64,000 bases of DNA from Amycolatopsis sp. EV170708-02-1 (GTDB lineage: Bacteria; Actinomycetota; Actinomycetes; Mycobacteriales; Pseudonocardiaceae): NCBI RefSeq assembly GCF_022479115.1, contig NZ_CP092497.1, positions 930,001 through 994,000 on the forward strand. The letters run 5' to 3'. Shown in pieces: positions 27,069 through 35,614 of the stretch (position 1 is its first letter; every line of letters begins with the position of its first letter). A program made the translations under genes and the position numbers. Below the pieces are notes generated by a model. That model was not told the origin of the DNA, did no database searches, and worked only from the letters and a program-made list of their open reading frames with translations.

Positions 27069-29008
27069 GCGCCGGGGAGGTCTCGGTGGTGGTCTGCGCC
27101 GCACTGGGTGTGGAGTACCTTGCCGTTCGCGACCATCTGCGCGGGCCGTTCGCTGAACGCGAGGAACGCGGCACCCTCTATCAGATCGGCGTCTTCCCCA
27201 CCGGCCGCGGCCCCTGCCGGGTGGCACTCACCCAGACCGGTGCCGGCGCCACCCACGCGGGAATCGAGCTCGAACGCGCCATCTCCGTCTTCCACCCCCA
27301 AATGGTGCTGTTCGTCGGGGTGGCAGGCGGCCGCAAGGACGTGTCCCTCGGCGACGTCGTGATCGCCGACCACATCTACGACTACGAATCCGGCAGGGAG
27401 ACTGCCACCGATTTCTTGCCCCGCATCAAAACCGCGGCCCCGACCACGCGGCTGCTCCGCCGCGCCCAGCAGCTCGCCCGCGACGAGGCGTGGCAACACC
27501 GTATCCTTCCCGCCACTCCGGCGACCGCACCGAAAGCCGTGGTCAAGCCGATCGCGGCGGGCGGCAAGGTCGTCGGCGACACGGGCTCGGCCACCGCGCG
27601 CTTTCTGGACCGGCACTGTGGGGACGCGGCCGCGGTCGAAATGGAAGGCCACGGCTTCCTGCACGGCGCCTACCTCAACGACGGCGTCCAGGCCCTGGTC
27701 GTGCGCGGCATCTCCGATCTGCTGTCCGGCAAGAGCGGCGCTGCCGACGAACACTGGCAGCCCGTGGCATCCCGGCACGCGGCCGCGTTCGCTTTCGAAC
27801 TGCTCGCACACGAAGCGGTGCCCGAGGCCGTTCTCGACGGCACTCATGCCTATGAGACCGCCCGCGAACTGGAAATGCGGTTCGAGACGACGGTCGAGGA
27901 CCTGGTCGAAATCGAACGGCTCTACCGCGAAGCGGCGGCCGCCGGGCACGCCGACGCGATGGCTCGGGTGGGCTTGATCGCCGAAGGCCGACTACGGGCA
28001 TCGCGGCGCGGGCAAGAGTCAGGTGAGCCGTCCGCCGCTGATGTGGAAACCGCGATGTACTGGTACGCCAAATCCGCGGAACTCGGCAGCGTGTTCGGGG
28101 CGCTCTACCTCGGACGGCTCTACGAGGAACGGCTGGGAAAGCCCGCCGAAGCGCTCAAGTGGTACGAGAAATCCGCCGACGGCGGTCACGGTGGCGCGCG
28201 ATCCCGCCTGGAGGGCTTGCAACGCAGACTGGCGATGGGGCTCGGCCCGCTACAGGGCCGCGCCCAGTTCGATTCCACACCGCAGCTCCCCCACCCGGAC
28301 GAAAGGAAGCCCATGGCCACCGACACCGAGTACGAACGCTGGGTCGAACGGGAATGGGGAGGCTCCAAGTACCGAATGTTCGCGTTCTGCCTGGGCGACC
28401 TGGATCGGGAGTGCGGTGGGACCTACGGAGAGTGGGGGACCCTGACCGAAGACGAAAGCGTGGCGATCCTCGGCCATTTCACCCTGCTCATGCCCACACG
28501 GATCCATTTGCCGGCGGTCGCGCTCGAATACTGCCGGAGCATCGGCGAAGGGAACCTTCGGAAATTCGCGGCCGATCTGCGACAGGGTTCCGGCCCCCGG
28601 CCCGAAGAGCTGGCGCCGGTCTGGTGGCGGCAGCGCGCGGAGAACCGGATCTGTACCGAGCTGTTCCACTACAACTTCGTGCTCTCGGTGCAAGACTACG
28701 ATTCGCTCGTCTCGCTGGTGGATGCCCTCATCGGGCACATGGCGGACGACAGCGCTTCGAACCCCGAAGCTCTCCTGAACCTGCGGATGCTCTCGCGGGA
28801 GCTGGCGAAGCGACGCGAGCAGGCTCTCCCGACGGAGAGTGAAGGCGATTGGGAGTTTTCGTTGCTTGTCACGCAGGAGCAGATCGGAACCTTCCGCCGC
28901 CTCGCCGCCATGCAATCAGGCAACCAGGAGGCCGATGCGGACTTCCGGGCGTTCTGGCAACGTGTCCACGCAGCCCTCGAAGCCGCCACGACGGCCCCTT
29001 TCGTCTAG
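27065..29008 (+). CDS. nucleoside phosphorylase/nucleosidase-Sel1 fusion with unknown C-terminal domain
   Basis: 647 residues in three parts. Residues 1-255 are a PNP/MTAN-type domain: GVEYLAVRDHL near 15, TQTGAGATHAGIELERAI, FVGVAGGRKDVSLGDVVIAD, then VEMEGHGFLH with Glu194 and VRGISDLL with Asp218 in the places of the catalytic Glu and Asp of methylthioadenosine nucleosidase. Residues about 265-385 contain Sel1-like repeats (ETAMYWYAKSAELGSVFGAL, EALKWYEKSADGGHG). Residues 417-647 match nothing I recognise. An internal ATG at 28313, preceded by GAAAGGAAG, could yield the last domain alone. Nucleosidase domains joined to helical repeats occur in proposed defence and nucleotide-signal effectors. 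That role here is inference. Confidence 0.8.
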   Translation: MSAGEVSVVVCAALGVEYLAVRDHLRGPFAEREERGTLYQIGVFPTGRGPCRVALTQTGAGATHAGIELERAISVFHPQMVLFVGVAGGRKDVSLGDVVIADHIYDYESGRETATDFLPRIKTAAPTTRLLRRAQQLARDEAWQHRILPATPATAPKAVVKPIAAGGKVVGDTGSATARFLDRHCGDAAAVEMEGHGFLHGAYLNDGVQALVVRGISDLLSGKSGAADEHWQPVASRHAAAFAFELLAHEAVPEAVLDGTHAYETARELEMRFETTVEDLVEIERLYREAAAAGHADAMARVGLIAEGRLRASRRGQESGEPSAADVETAMYWYAKSAELGSVFGALYLGRLYEERLGKPAEALKWYEKSADGGHGGARSRLEGLQRRLAMGLGPLQGRAQFDSTPQLPHPDERKPMATDTEYERWVEREWGGSKYRMFAFCLGDLDRECGGTYGEWGTLTEDESVAILGHFTLLMPTRIHLPAVALEYCRSIGEGNLRKFAADLRQGSGPRPEELAPVWWRQRAENRICTELFHYNFVLSVQDYDSLVSLVDALIGHMADDSASNPEALLNLRMLSRELAKRREQALPTESEGDWEFSLLVTQEQIGTFRRLAAMQSGNQEADADFRAFWQRVHAALEAATTAPFV

Positions 29009-29044
29009 TTCCGCGACGGGGCCCGGATCACTGATCGAGCGCCA

Positions 29045-29950
29045 CTACGCCCCATAAACGGGTTCAGGCTCGGGAGCCTCCGCCAGCAGCTCCCCCACCA
29101 CCGGACCGAGTTCGGCAGGCGACCACCGGGAACCCTTGTCCCGCACCGTTCCGTGCCGCCAACCCTGCGCGATCGAGACGCGTCCGCCGTCGACCTCGAA
29201 CACCCGGCCGGTGACCCCGGACGACTCCTCGCTGCCGAGCCACACCACCAGCGGCGACACGTTTTCCGGTGCCATCGCGTCGAAACCGTCCTCCGGCGCG
29301 GCCATGTCGTCGGCGAAGGCCACTTCGGTCATGCGAGTGCGGGCGGCCGGGGCGATCGCGTTCACGGTGACGCCGTAGCGCGCGAATTCGGTCGCCGCGA
29401 CCAGCGTGAGGCCCAGGATGCCGGACTTCGCGGCCGCGTAGTTCCCCTGCCCGACACTGCCGAGCAGCCCGGCACCGGAGCTGGTGTTGATCACCCGCGC
29501 GGCCCGCGTCCGGCCCGCCTTCGCTTCGGCCCGCCAGTACTCGGCGGCGTGCCGCGTCGGCGCGAAATGCCCCTTCAGGTGGACGCGGATGACGGCGTCC
29601 CATTCGTCCTCGCCGAGGTTGACCAGCATCCGGTCGCGCAGGAAGCCCGCGTTGTTGACCAGGACGTCCAGCCCGCCGAAGGTCTCGACGGCCGTCCGCA
29701 CCAGCGCCGCGGCGCCGTCCCACGAGGCGATGTCGTCGGTGTTCGCCACCGCTTTGCCGCCGAGCGCCTCGATCTCGTCCACGACGTCCTGCGCGGGCCC
29801 GGCCGATCCGCCGCTTCCGTCGATCCCGGCGCCGAGGTCGTTCACCACCACCCGTGCGCCCTCGGCGGCGAACGCGAGCGCGTGCGCCCGTCCGATGCCG
29901 CGACCGGCTCCGGTCACCACCACGATCCGGCCGTCGGCGATCCCGCTCAC
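29045..29950 (-). CDS. short-chain dehydrogenase, Rv3548c-like
   Basis: SDR of about 301 residues with TGAGRGIGRAHALAFAAEGA (NAD-binding TGxxxGxG), NNAG and the YAAAK active site (QGNYAAAKSG) preceded by catalytic Ser in INTSSGAG. The extended form with VVNDLGAGIDGSG resembles hydroxyacyl-CoA dehydrogenase domains and mycobacterial Rv3548c. GTGA overlap with the second SDR gene. The pair is divergent from echA20-ipdABC around a KstR2-type box, the same order as Rv3548c-Rv3549c/Rv3550-Rv3553. The steroid step it catalyses is not firmly known. Confidence 0.85.
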   Translation of the reverse strand: MSGIADGRIVVVTGAGRGIGRAHALAFAAEGARVVVNDLGAGIDGSGGSAGPAQDVVDEIEALGGKAVANTDDIASWDGAAALVRTAVETFGGLDVLVNNAGFLRDRMLVNLGEDEWDAVIRVHLKGHFAPTRHAAEYWRAEAKAGRTRAARVINTSSGAGLLGSVGQGNYAAAKSGILGLTLVAATEFARYGVTVNAIAPAARTRMTEVAFADDMAAPEDGFDAMAPENVSPLVVWLGSEESSGVTGRVFEVDGGRVSIAQGWRHGTVRDKGSRWSPAELGPVVGELLAEAPEPEPVYGA

Positions 29951-30744
29951 ACCGGCTCCTTTCGTTCTTTCACCAGGGAATTGGATGCGGCGAGGAAGGC
30001 AGGCACCTCTCCCCCGCCGTGGACGGTCAGGCAGGCTCCGCTGACATAGGAGGCCAGCGGGGAAGCCAGGAACACCGCGCAGGAACCGATCTCGTCCGGA
30101 TCGGCCAACCGTCCTAACGGGACAGTCGCGCCCACGGCCTCGATGCCCGCTTCGTCGCCGTAGTGCAGATGCGAGTGCTCCGTCCGCACCATGCCGACGT
30201 CGAGCCCGTTGACCCGCACCTTCGGCGCCCACTCGACGGCGAGCGACGCGGTCAGGTTGTCCAGGCCCGCTTTCGCCGCGCCGTAGGACGCCGTCCCCGG
30301 CGACGGTCTCGTCGCGCTGACGCTGCTGATGTTCACGATGACACCGCCGCTTTCCTGCTCCTGCATGACGGCGTTCGCCGCACGGGCGACGGCCAGCGGC
30401 GCCAGCAGGTTCAGCGCGACGATCTTCTCGTGGAACCGCGGCGACGCGTTCGCGGCCTCGGCGTACGGCGCGCCGCCCGCGTTGTTGACCACGACGTCGA
30501 TCCTGCCATGGCGCCGGACTATCTCGTCGACGAGCGCGTCGACCTCCTTCGGGTCGCGGACGTCGCAGGAGATGAAGCTCGACGCCTTCTCCCCGGCGCA
30601 CACCGGCCGCTCGGGTTCGGTGCGGGCGCAGGTGACGACTTCGGCGCCGGCGCGCAGAAAAGTCCTGGTGACACCGGCGCCGACGCCGCGGACGCCACCG
30701 GTCACCAGCACCACGGCGCCGTCGAGCCGGAGTTCGAGTGCCAT
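29947..30744 (-). CDS. short-chain dehydrogenase, Rv3549c-like
   Basis: SDR of 265 residues. TGGVRGVGAG cofactor loop near residue 15, NNAGGAPYA, SSVSA with catalytic Ser and SYGAAKAG with Tyr and Lys. Position and sequence match Rv3549c of the mycobacterial sterol locus. ATG at 30744; translationally coupled to the following SDR. Likely oxidises or reduces a steroid CoA or acid intermediate. Regulation by KstR2 is suggested by the box at 30799. Confidence 0.85.
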   Translation of the reverse strand: MALELRLDGAVVLVTGGVRGVGAGVTRTFLRAGAEVVTCARTEPERPVCAGEKASSFISCDVRDPKEVDALVDEIVRRHGRIDVVVNNAGGAPYAEAANASPRFHEKIVALNLLAPLAVARAANAVMQEQESGGVIVNISSVSATRPSPGTASYGAAKAGLDNLTASLAVEWAPKVRVNGLDVGMVRTEHSHLHYGDEAGIEAVGATVPLGRLADPDEIGSCAVFLASPLASYVSGACLTVHGGGEVPAFLAASNSLVKERKEPV

Positions 30745-30798
30745 GCCGGGCCTCCTTCACGTCGCTGTACCCGGGCCGGACGTCCTGCTAACGTACCA

Positions 30799-30812
30799 AG
30801 CAAGTGCTAGGT
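30799..30812. promoter_or_regulatory. KstR2-type operator, SDR/echA20 promoter
   Basis: AGCAAGTGCTAGGT fits the reported KstR2 motif ANCAAGNNCTTGNT with one mismatch (CTAG for CTTG). It lies in the 91-bp spacer between divergent genes of the C/D-ring pathway. Confidence 0.65.
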
Positions 30813-30835
30813 TTGGTAGCGGAGAAGGGTGCACG

Positions 30836-31585
30836 ATGACCGTTTCCACCCACTCACCGGAGCCCGGCATCGCCGTGGTCACGGTCGACGCGCCCCCGGT
30901 GAACGCGCTGAGCGTGAAGGGATGGTTCGCCCTCGCGTCCGCCGTCACCGACGCCGGACGCGACCCCGCGACCCACGTGGTGGTGCTGCGCGCGGAAGGC
31001 CGCGGGTTCAACGCGGGGGTCGACATCAAGGAGATCCAGCGCGATCCGGGATATGGCGCGCTGATCGGCGCGAACGAGGGCTGCGCGGCAGCGTTCTCCG
31101 CGGTGTACGACTGCGCGGTCCCGGTGATCGCCGCGGTACAGGGTTTCTGCCTCGGCGGCGGGGTCGGCCTGGTCGGCAACGCGGACGTCGTGGTCGCCAG
31201 CGAGGACGCCACCTTCGGGCTCCCCGAGGTCGATCGCGGCGCGCTGGGCGCGGCGACCCATCTCGCGCGGCTGGTCCCCCAGCATCTGATGCGGGCCCTG
31301 TACTACACGGCCTCCACGATCACCGCGGCCCAGTTGCACCACCACGGTTCGGTCTACGCCGTCGTCCCGCGCGAGGATCTCGACGAGACCGCGCTCGGTG
31401 TCGCACGGCAGATCGCGGCGAAGGACACCCGCGTGATCCGCGCCGCGAAACAGGCCATCAACGGCATCGACGTCCAGCCCGTGCACCGCAGCTACCGCTT
31501 CGAGCAGGGATTCACCTTCGAACTCAACCTGGCGGGCGTCTCGGACGGCGCACGCCAGGAATTCTTGGACGGTAAGGGGAAGTGA
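30836..31585 (+). CDS. echA20: C/D-ring CoA hydrolase EchA20
   Basis: Crotonase-superfamily enzyme, about 249 residues. In M. tuberculosis EchA20 opens steroid ring D by hydrolysing HIEC-CoA. Oxyanion-hole segments: EGRGFNAGVDIKEI and QGFCLGGGVGL; also EDATFGLPEVDRGALG. The ATG at 30836 follows GGAGAAGGG. It heads the echA20-ipdA-ipdB-ipdC operon, with TGATG coupling to ipdA. The assignment rests on synteny with Rv3550-Rv3553 and on the sequence. Confidence 0.9.
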   Translation: MTVSTHSPEPGIAVVTVDAPPVNALSVKGWFALASAVTDAGRDPATHVVVLRAEGRGFNAGVDIKEIQRDPGYGALIGANEGCAAAFSAVYDCAVPVIAAVQGFCLGGGVGLVGNADVVVASEDATFGLPEVDRGALGAATHLARLVPQHLMRALYYTASTITAAQLHHHGSVYAVVPREDLDETALGVARQIAAKDTRVIRAAKQAINGIDVQPVHRSYRFEQGFTFELNLAGVSDGARQEFLDGKGK

Positions 31586-32445
31586 TGGCCGACAAGCGGA
31601 TGACGCCGGACGAGATCGTCGCCGAGCTGAAGGACGGCATGACGATCGGGATCGGCGGCTGGGGCTCGCGGCGCAAACCGATGGCGCTGGTGCGCGCGAT
31701 CCTGCGCTCGCCGGTCAAGGATCTCACCGTGGTCTCCTACGGCGGTCCGGACGTCGGGCTGCTGGCGTCGGCGGGCAAGATCAAGCATCTCGTCTTCGGC
31801 TTCGTCACGCTGGATTCGATCCCCTACGACCCGTGGTTCTCCCGGGTGCGGGAATCCGGGGCGATCACCGTCACGGAATACGACGAGGGCGTGTTCGGCA
31901 CCGGGCTTTCCGCTGCCGCGCAACGGCTTCCGTTCCTGCCGACGCGGGCGGGCCTCGGCTCCGGCGTGATGGACCTGAACCCGTCGCTGCGCACCGTCCG
32001 TTCGCCGTACGACGACGCCGAAGAACTGCTGGCCGCGCCCGCCCTCAGGCTCGATGCCGCCTTCGTCCACCTCAACCGTGCCGACGCCCGGGGCAACGCG
32101 CAGTATCTCGGGCCGGATCCGTACTTCGACGAACTGTTCGCGCTCGCCGCCGACAAGTGTTACGTGTCCACGGAAAAGATCGTCGAGACGGCCGAGCTCA
32201 CCGAAGCGGGTCCGGTGCAAAGCCTGCTGCTGAGCCGGATGCTCGTCACCGGGGTGGCCGAAACGCCGAACGGCGCGCATTTCACCACGGCCGTCCCGGA
32301 CTACGGCCGCGACGAACGTTTCCAGCGCCACTACGCCGCATCGGCCAAGGACCTCGACGCGTGGCCGGAATTCGTCGACAGGTTCCTGTCCGGGGACGAA
32401 GCGCACTATCAGAAGGCCGTCGCCGAATTCGGGGAGTCCGCGTGA
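31585..32445 (+). CDS. ipdA: COCHEA-CoA hydrolase alpha subunit IpdA
   Basis: CoA-transferase-fold protein of 286 residues. With IpdB it hydrolyses the last carbocyclic ring of steroids (COCHEA-CoA) rather than transferring CoA. It opens with DGMTIGIGGWGSRRKPMALV and contains GAITVTEYDEGVFGTGL, the region corresponding to the acidic active-site residues. ATG 31585 (TGATG with the echA20 stop) is preferred over the GTG one codon upstream because of AAGGGGAAG spacing. GTGA overlap with ipdB. Confidence 0.93.
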   Translation: MADKRMTPDEIVAELKDGMTIGIGGWGSRRKPMALVRAILRSPVKDLTVVSYGGPDVGLLASAGKIKHLVFGFVTLDSIPYDPWFSRVRESGAITVTEYDEGVFGTGLSAAAQRLPFLPTRAGLGSGVMDLNPSLRTVRSPYDDAEELLAAPALRLDAAFVHLNRADARGNAQYLGPDPYFDELFALAADKCYVSTEKIVETAELTEAGPVQSLLLSRMLVTGVAETPNGAHFTTAVPDYGRDERFQRHYAASAKDLDAWPEFVDRFLSGDEAHYQKAVAEFGESA

Positions 32446-33167
32446 GTGACATCAGCCGTGCCGAAGTGGCTGTCGTGGCCTGTGCCGAATTGTTCCGCGG
32501 TGACGGCGAGATCGTGGTGAGCCCCATGGGTTTCATCCCGTCGCTGGGCGCGCGGCTGGCCAGGCTGACGTTCGAGCCGGACATCCTGCTGTCCGACGGC
32601 GAGGCGTACCTGATGACCCCGGACGCCGTCGTCGAAGGCTGGCAGCCGTTCCGCAAGGTCCTCGACACCGTGGTACCGCGAGGGAAACGGCATGTGGTGA
32701 TGGGCGCCAACCAGATCGACGGCGAGGGCAACCAGAACATCTCGGCGATCGGCGAGCATTCCCGGCCCAAGAAACAACTTCTCGGCGTGCGAGGCGGGCC
32801 GGGCAACACGGCCAACCACCGCACGAGCTACTGGGTCCCCCGGCACGGCAAGCGGGTCTTCGTCGATCGGGTCGACGTCGTGTCCGGTGTCGGCTACGCC
32901 AGGGCGCGCGCGGCCGGCTTGCGGCATCACGACGTCCACCGGATCGTCACGAACCTCGGCGTCCTGGACTTCGGCGGTGAAGACCACGCGCCACGGCTGC
33001 TTTCCGTACATCCGGGGGTTTCCGTGGACGAGGTCGTCGAGGCGACGTCGTTCCCGCTGATCACCGAAGGCGTCACGGAGACCCGGCTGCCGACCGAGTC
33101 CGAACTGCTCCTGATCCGCACCAGCCTGGACCCGAAGTCCTTGCGGGACAAGGAAGTCCCGTCATGA
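32442..33167 (+). CDS. ipdB: COCHEA-CoA hydrolase beta subunit IpdB
   Basis: Beta subunit of the IpdAB hydrolase, 241 residues, CoA-transferase fold: FRGDGEIVVSPMGFIPSLGA, LLSDGEAYLM, HVVMGANQIDGEGNQNISAI and NTANHRTSYWV, all typical of Rv3552. The GTG start overlaps ipdA's stop and its own stop overlaps ipdC by 4 nt, indicating stoichiometric expression. Confidence 0.93.
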   Translation: MSDISRAEVAVVACAELFRGDGEIVVSPMGFIPSLGARLARLTFEPDILLSDGEAYLMTPDAVVEGWQPFRKVLDTVVPRGKRHVVMGANQIDGEGNQNISAIGEHSRPKKQLLGVRGGPGNTANHRTSYWVPRHGKRVFVDRVDVVSGVGYARARAAGLRHHDVHRIVTNLGVLDFGGEDHAPRLLSVHPGVSVDEVVEATSFPLITEGVTETRLPTESELLLIRTSLDPKSLRDKEVPS

Positions 33168-34210
33168 AGACCGCGCTGACCGAACTGGCGGGCATCCGTC
33201 ACCCGATCGTGCAGACCGGGATGGGCTGGGTCGCCGGGCCGCGGCTGGTGTCCGCGACGGCGGAGGCGGGCGGCCTCGGCATCCTCGCCTCCGCGACGAT
33301 GACCTACGACGAGCTGGCGGCGGCGATCAAGGAGGTCAAGAGCCGCACGTCGGAACCGTTCGGGGTCAACCTCCGCGCGGACGCCGACGACGCCGCGCGC
33401 CGGGTCGAGCTGCTCATCACCGAGGAAGTCCGCGTCGCGTCCTTCGCGCTCGCGCCGAAGAAGGACATGATCGCGCGGCTCAAGGACAACGGCGTCCTCG
33501 TCGTTCCCTCGGTCGGCGCGGCCAGGCACGCGGAGAAGGTCGCGGGCTGGGGCGCCGACGCCGTCATCGTGCAGGGCGGCGAGGGCGGCGGGCATACCGG
33601 CGGGGTCGCGACGACACTGCTGCTGCCCTCGGTGCTGGACGCGGTCGACATCCCGGTGGTCGCGGCGGGCGGCTTCTTCGACGGCCGGGGCCTGGCCGCC
33701 GCGCTCGCCTACGGGGCGGCCGGGGTCGCCATGGGCACCCGGTTCCTCCTGACGAGGGAAAGCACCGTCCCCGACGAGATCAAGCAGGCGTACCTCGCCC
33801 GCGACCTCAACGGCACCGTCGTCACCCGCAAGGTGGACGGCATGCCGCATCGCGTGCTCCGGACGGAACTGGTCGACGCGCTCGAGTCCGCCGGTCCGGT
33901 GAGCGGGCTCGCCCGTGCCGCCCGCAACGCCGCGAAGTTCCGGAAGCTCACCGGGCTGTCGTGGCGTTCCCTGGCCACCGAAGGGCTGCGGATGAAACGC
34001 GGCGGCGACCGGACGTGGTCGCAGGTCCTGATGGCCGCCAACACGCCGATGCTGTTGCGCGCCGGGCTTGTCGAAGGCGACCGGAGCGCCGGGGTGCTGG
34101 CGTCCGGGCAGGTCGTCGGCCTGCTCGACGACCTGCCCGCCGTCGGCGACCTCATCGAGACGATCGTCGCCGACGCCACCGGCATCCTGCGGCGGCTGGC
34201 CTCGGAGTGA
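33164..34210 (+). CDS. ipdC: flavin-dependent C/D-ring reductase IpdC
   Basis: 348 residues, nitronate-monooxygenase-like TIM barrel assigned to IpdC (Rv3553) by sequence and operon position. Visible parts: HPIVQTGMGWVAGPRLVSAT, GADAVIVQGGEGGGHTGGVA and VVAAGGFFDGRGLAAALAYG with GVAMGTRFL for FMN phosphate. It is required in rhodococci for catabolism of the C/D-ring propionate, apparently as a reductase on an unsaturated CoA intermediate. Last gene of the echA20 operon; 31 nt separate it from the hydrolase gene. Confidence 0.9.
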   Translation: MKTALTELAGIRHPIVQTGMGWVAGPRLVSATAEAGGLGILASATMTYDELAAAIKEVKSRTSEPFGVNLRADADDAARRVELLITEEVRVASFALAPKKDMIARLKDNGVLVVPSVGAARHAEKVAGWGADAVIVQGGEGGGHTGGVATTLLLPSVLDAVDIPVVAAGGFFDGRGLAAALAYGAAGVAMGTRFLLTRESTVPDEIKQAYLARDLNGTVVTRKVDGMPHRVLRTELVDALESAGPVSGLARAARNAAKFRKLTGLSWRSLATEGLRMKRGGDRTWSQVLMAANTPMLLRAGLVEGDRSAGVLASGQVVGLLDDLPAVGDLIETIVADATGILRRLASE

Positions 34211-34241
34211 GCGGCCGGGCGCGCTGTGCTTGACTTCGGCC

Positions 34242-35033
34242 ATGATCTCGGAGAGTCGTTGTCCGGTCGAGGACGGTGAGCTGTACGTCCGCAGCACCGG
34301 CGAAGGGCCGCTTCTGCTCCTGATCGCGGGCGGGCTGGGCTCGGCGGACACCTTCCGGGCGATGACGAAGCTGCTCGCGGACGACTACACCGTCGTCACC
34401 TACGACCGGCGCGGCCACTTCCGCAGCACGGACACCAGCACCGGCCCGGTCAGCGTGCCCAAGCAGGCCGACGACGCCCACGCGGTGCTCCAGCACGTCG
34501 GGGGCGGCCCCGCGAGCGTGTTCGGGACCAGCGCGGGCGCCATGATCGGCCTCGACCTCGTGGCCCGTTACCCGGACGCGGCGACGGTGCTGGTCGCGCA
34601 CGAACCGCCGGCCATCCAGCTGCTGCCCGACGCGCTCGGCTGGCTCGACGAGGCCAACGCGCAGGTCCGGCTCGCCCAGGCCGGTGACCTGATGGGGGCG
34701 TTCAAGCGGTTCACCGACGGGATCGCCGGCGCCGCGCTGCCCGAACTGCGCGCGATCCGGCTGCCGAACGAGGAGGACTGGAAACGGCTGTTCGGCCGCG
34801 AGCTGGCCGAGATCCTCGACTACCTCCCCGATCTGCGGGCGCTGCGCAGGAGCAGGACCGAGATCGTCCCCGTCGCGGGTGTCGGCAGCCGCGGGCACTA
34901 CCACTACCAGCCCGCGAAGATCCTCGCGCTGGAGCTGGGGTTGCCGTTCACGGAGGTACCCGGCGCGCATCTGGCGCCGCAGCGGAACCCCGCCCAGTTC
35001 GCCGAAGCGCTGCGGGGCCTGCTCGAAGGCTGA
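34242..35033 (+). CDS. alpha/beta-hydrolase
   Basis: 263 residues. Nucleophile elbow GTSAGA (FGTSAGAMIGLDL), oxyanion GGLGSADTF after the first strands, YDRRGHFRS and the likely catalytic His in VPGAHLAPQRNP. No clear pathway link; it follows ipdC on the same strand, but the spacer and weak start signal make cotranscription uncertain. General-purpose esterase/hydrolase assignment only. Confidence 0.85.
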   Translation: MISESRCPVEDGELYVRSTGEGPLLLLIAGGLGSADTFRAMTKLLADDYTVVTYDRRGHFRSTDTSTGPVSVPKQADDAHAVLQHVGGGPASVFGTSAGAMIGLDLVARYPDAATVLVAHEPPAIQLLPDALGWLDEANAQVRLAQAGDLMGAFKRFTDGIAGAALPELRAIRLPNEEDWKRLFGRELAEILDYLPDLRALRRSRTEIVPVAGVGSRGHYHYQPAKILALELGLPFTEVPGAHLAPQRNPAQFAEALRGLLEG

Positions 35034-35034
35034 G

Positions 35035-35511
35035 TCACGGCATCAGCGGCAGCTTCCCGACCAGCTTGTCGATCCGGTTGCGCGGGCCCACGATGCCGAT
35101 CGCGCAGAAGTCCATCTCCTCGGTCGGGATCTCCTTCATCGTCGCGAGGAAGTCGGTGTAGACCCGGATCTGCTGCGCGACGGCGGGCATGTCGGCGACG
35201 TGGCAGCCCGGCGAGGCCGCGGCCTTGGCGCGGATGGCGCGCAGCTTCTCCGCATCGGCCGACAGGATCGAGCAGCCGGTCCACGGCAAACCCGTGTAGT
35301 GCTCGCCGCCGGCGTCGACCGCTTCGTCGCCGAGCAGACCGGTGACGCCCCGCGCGGTGGCGACGGCGGTGCAGACCGCCGCGTTGACCGCGCGGCCGGG
35401 CGGCAGCTCGCTGTTGACCACGATCACCCACTTCAAGCGGGCCGACCGGGTGGACGCGGAGAAGTCGATCTCCTCGGGGGCGAATCCGATGGCCGTACCG
35501 TACTCGGACAT
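35035..35511 (-). CDS. DUF2000-family protein
   Basis: 158 residues. LKWVIVVNSELPPGRAVNAA, TGLLGDEAVDAGGEHYTGLPW and QIRVYTDFLATMKEIPTEEMDF match the DUF2000 family, which has a peptidyl-tRNA hydrolase II-like fold and no known reaction. Divergent from an Lrp-type regulator with an inverted repeat between them, so it is the probable target of that regulator. DUF2000 genes beside Lrp genes are a recurring pair. Confidence 0.8.
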   Translation of the reverse strand: MSEYGTAIGFAPEEIDFSASTRSARLKWVIVVNSELPPGRAVNAAVCTAVATARGVTGLLGDEAVDAGGEHYTGLPWTGCSILSADAEKLRAIRAKAAASPGCHVADMPAVAQQIRVYTDFLATMKEIPTEEMDFCAIGIVGPRNRIDKLVGKLPLMP

Positions 35512-35565
35512 TCAGCTGATCTCCTGCTCACTTCAACGGATGAACAGGGCCAAGCTAAGAGGACA

Positions 35566-35591
35566 TACGAGTACTGTCCACCGTGTTCGTA
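35566..35591. promoter_or_regulatory. candidate Lrp operator
   Basis: TACGAGTAC...TTCGTA: TACGA (35566-35570) and TCGTA (35587-35591) are inverted, 21 bp apart, about two helical turns, in the spacer between DUF2000 and lrp genes. Confidence 0.4.
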
Positions 35592-35614
35592 CTTAATACG
35601 GCGAGAGGGCCACG

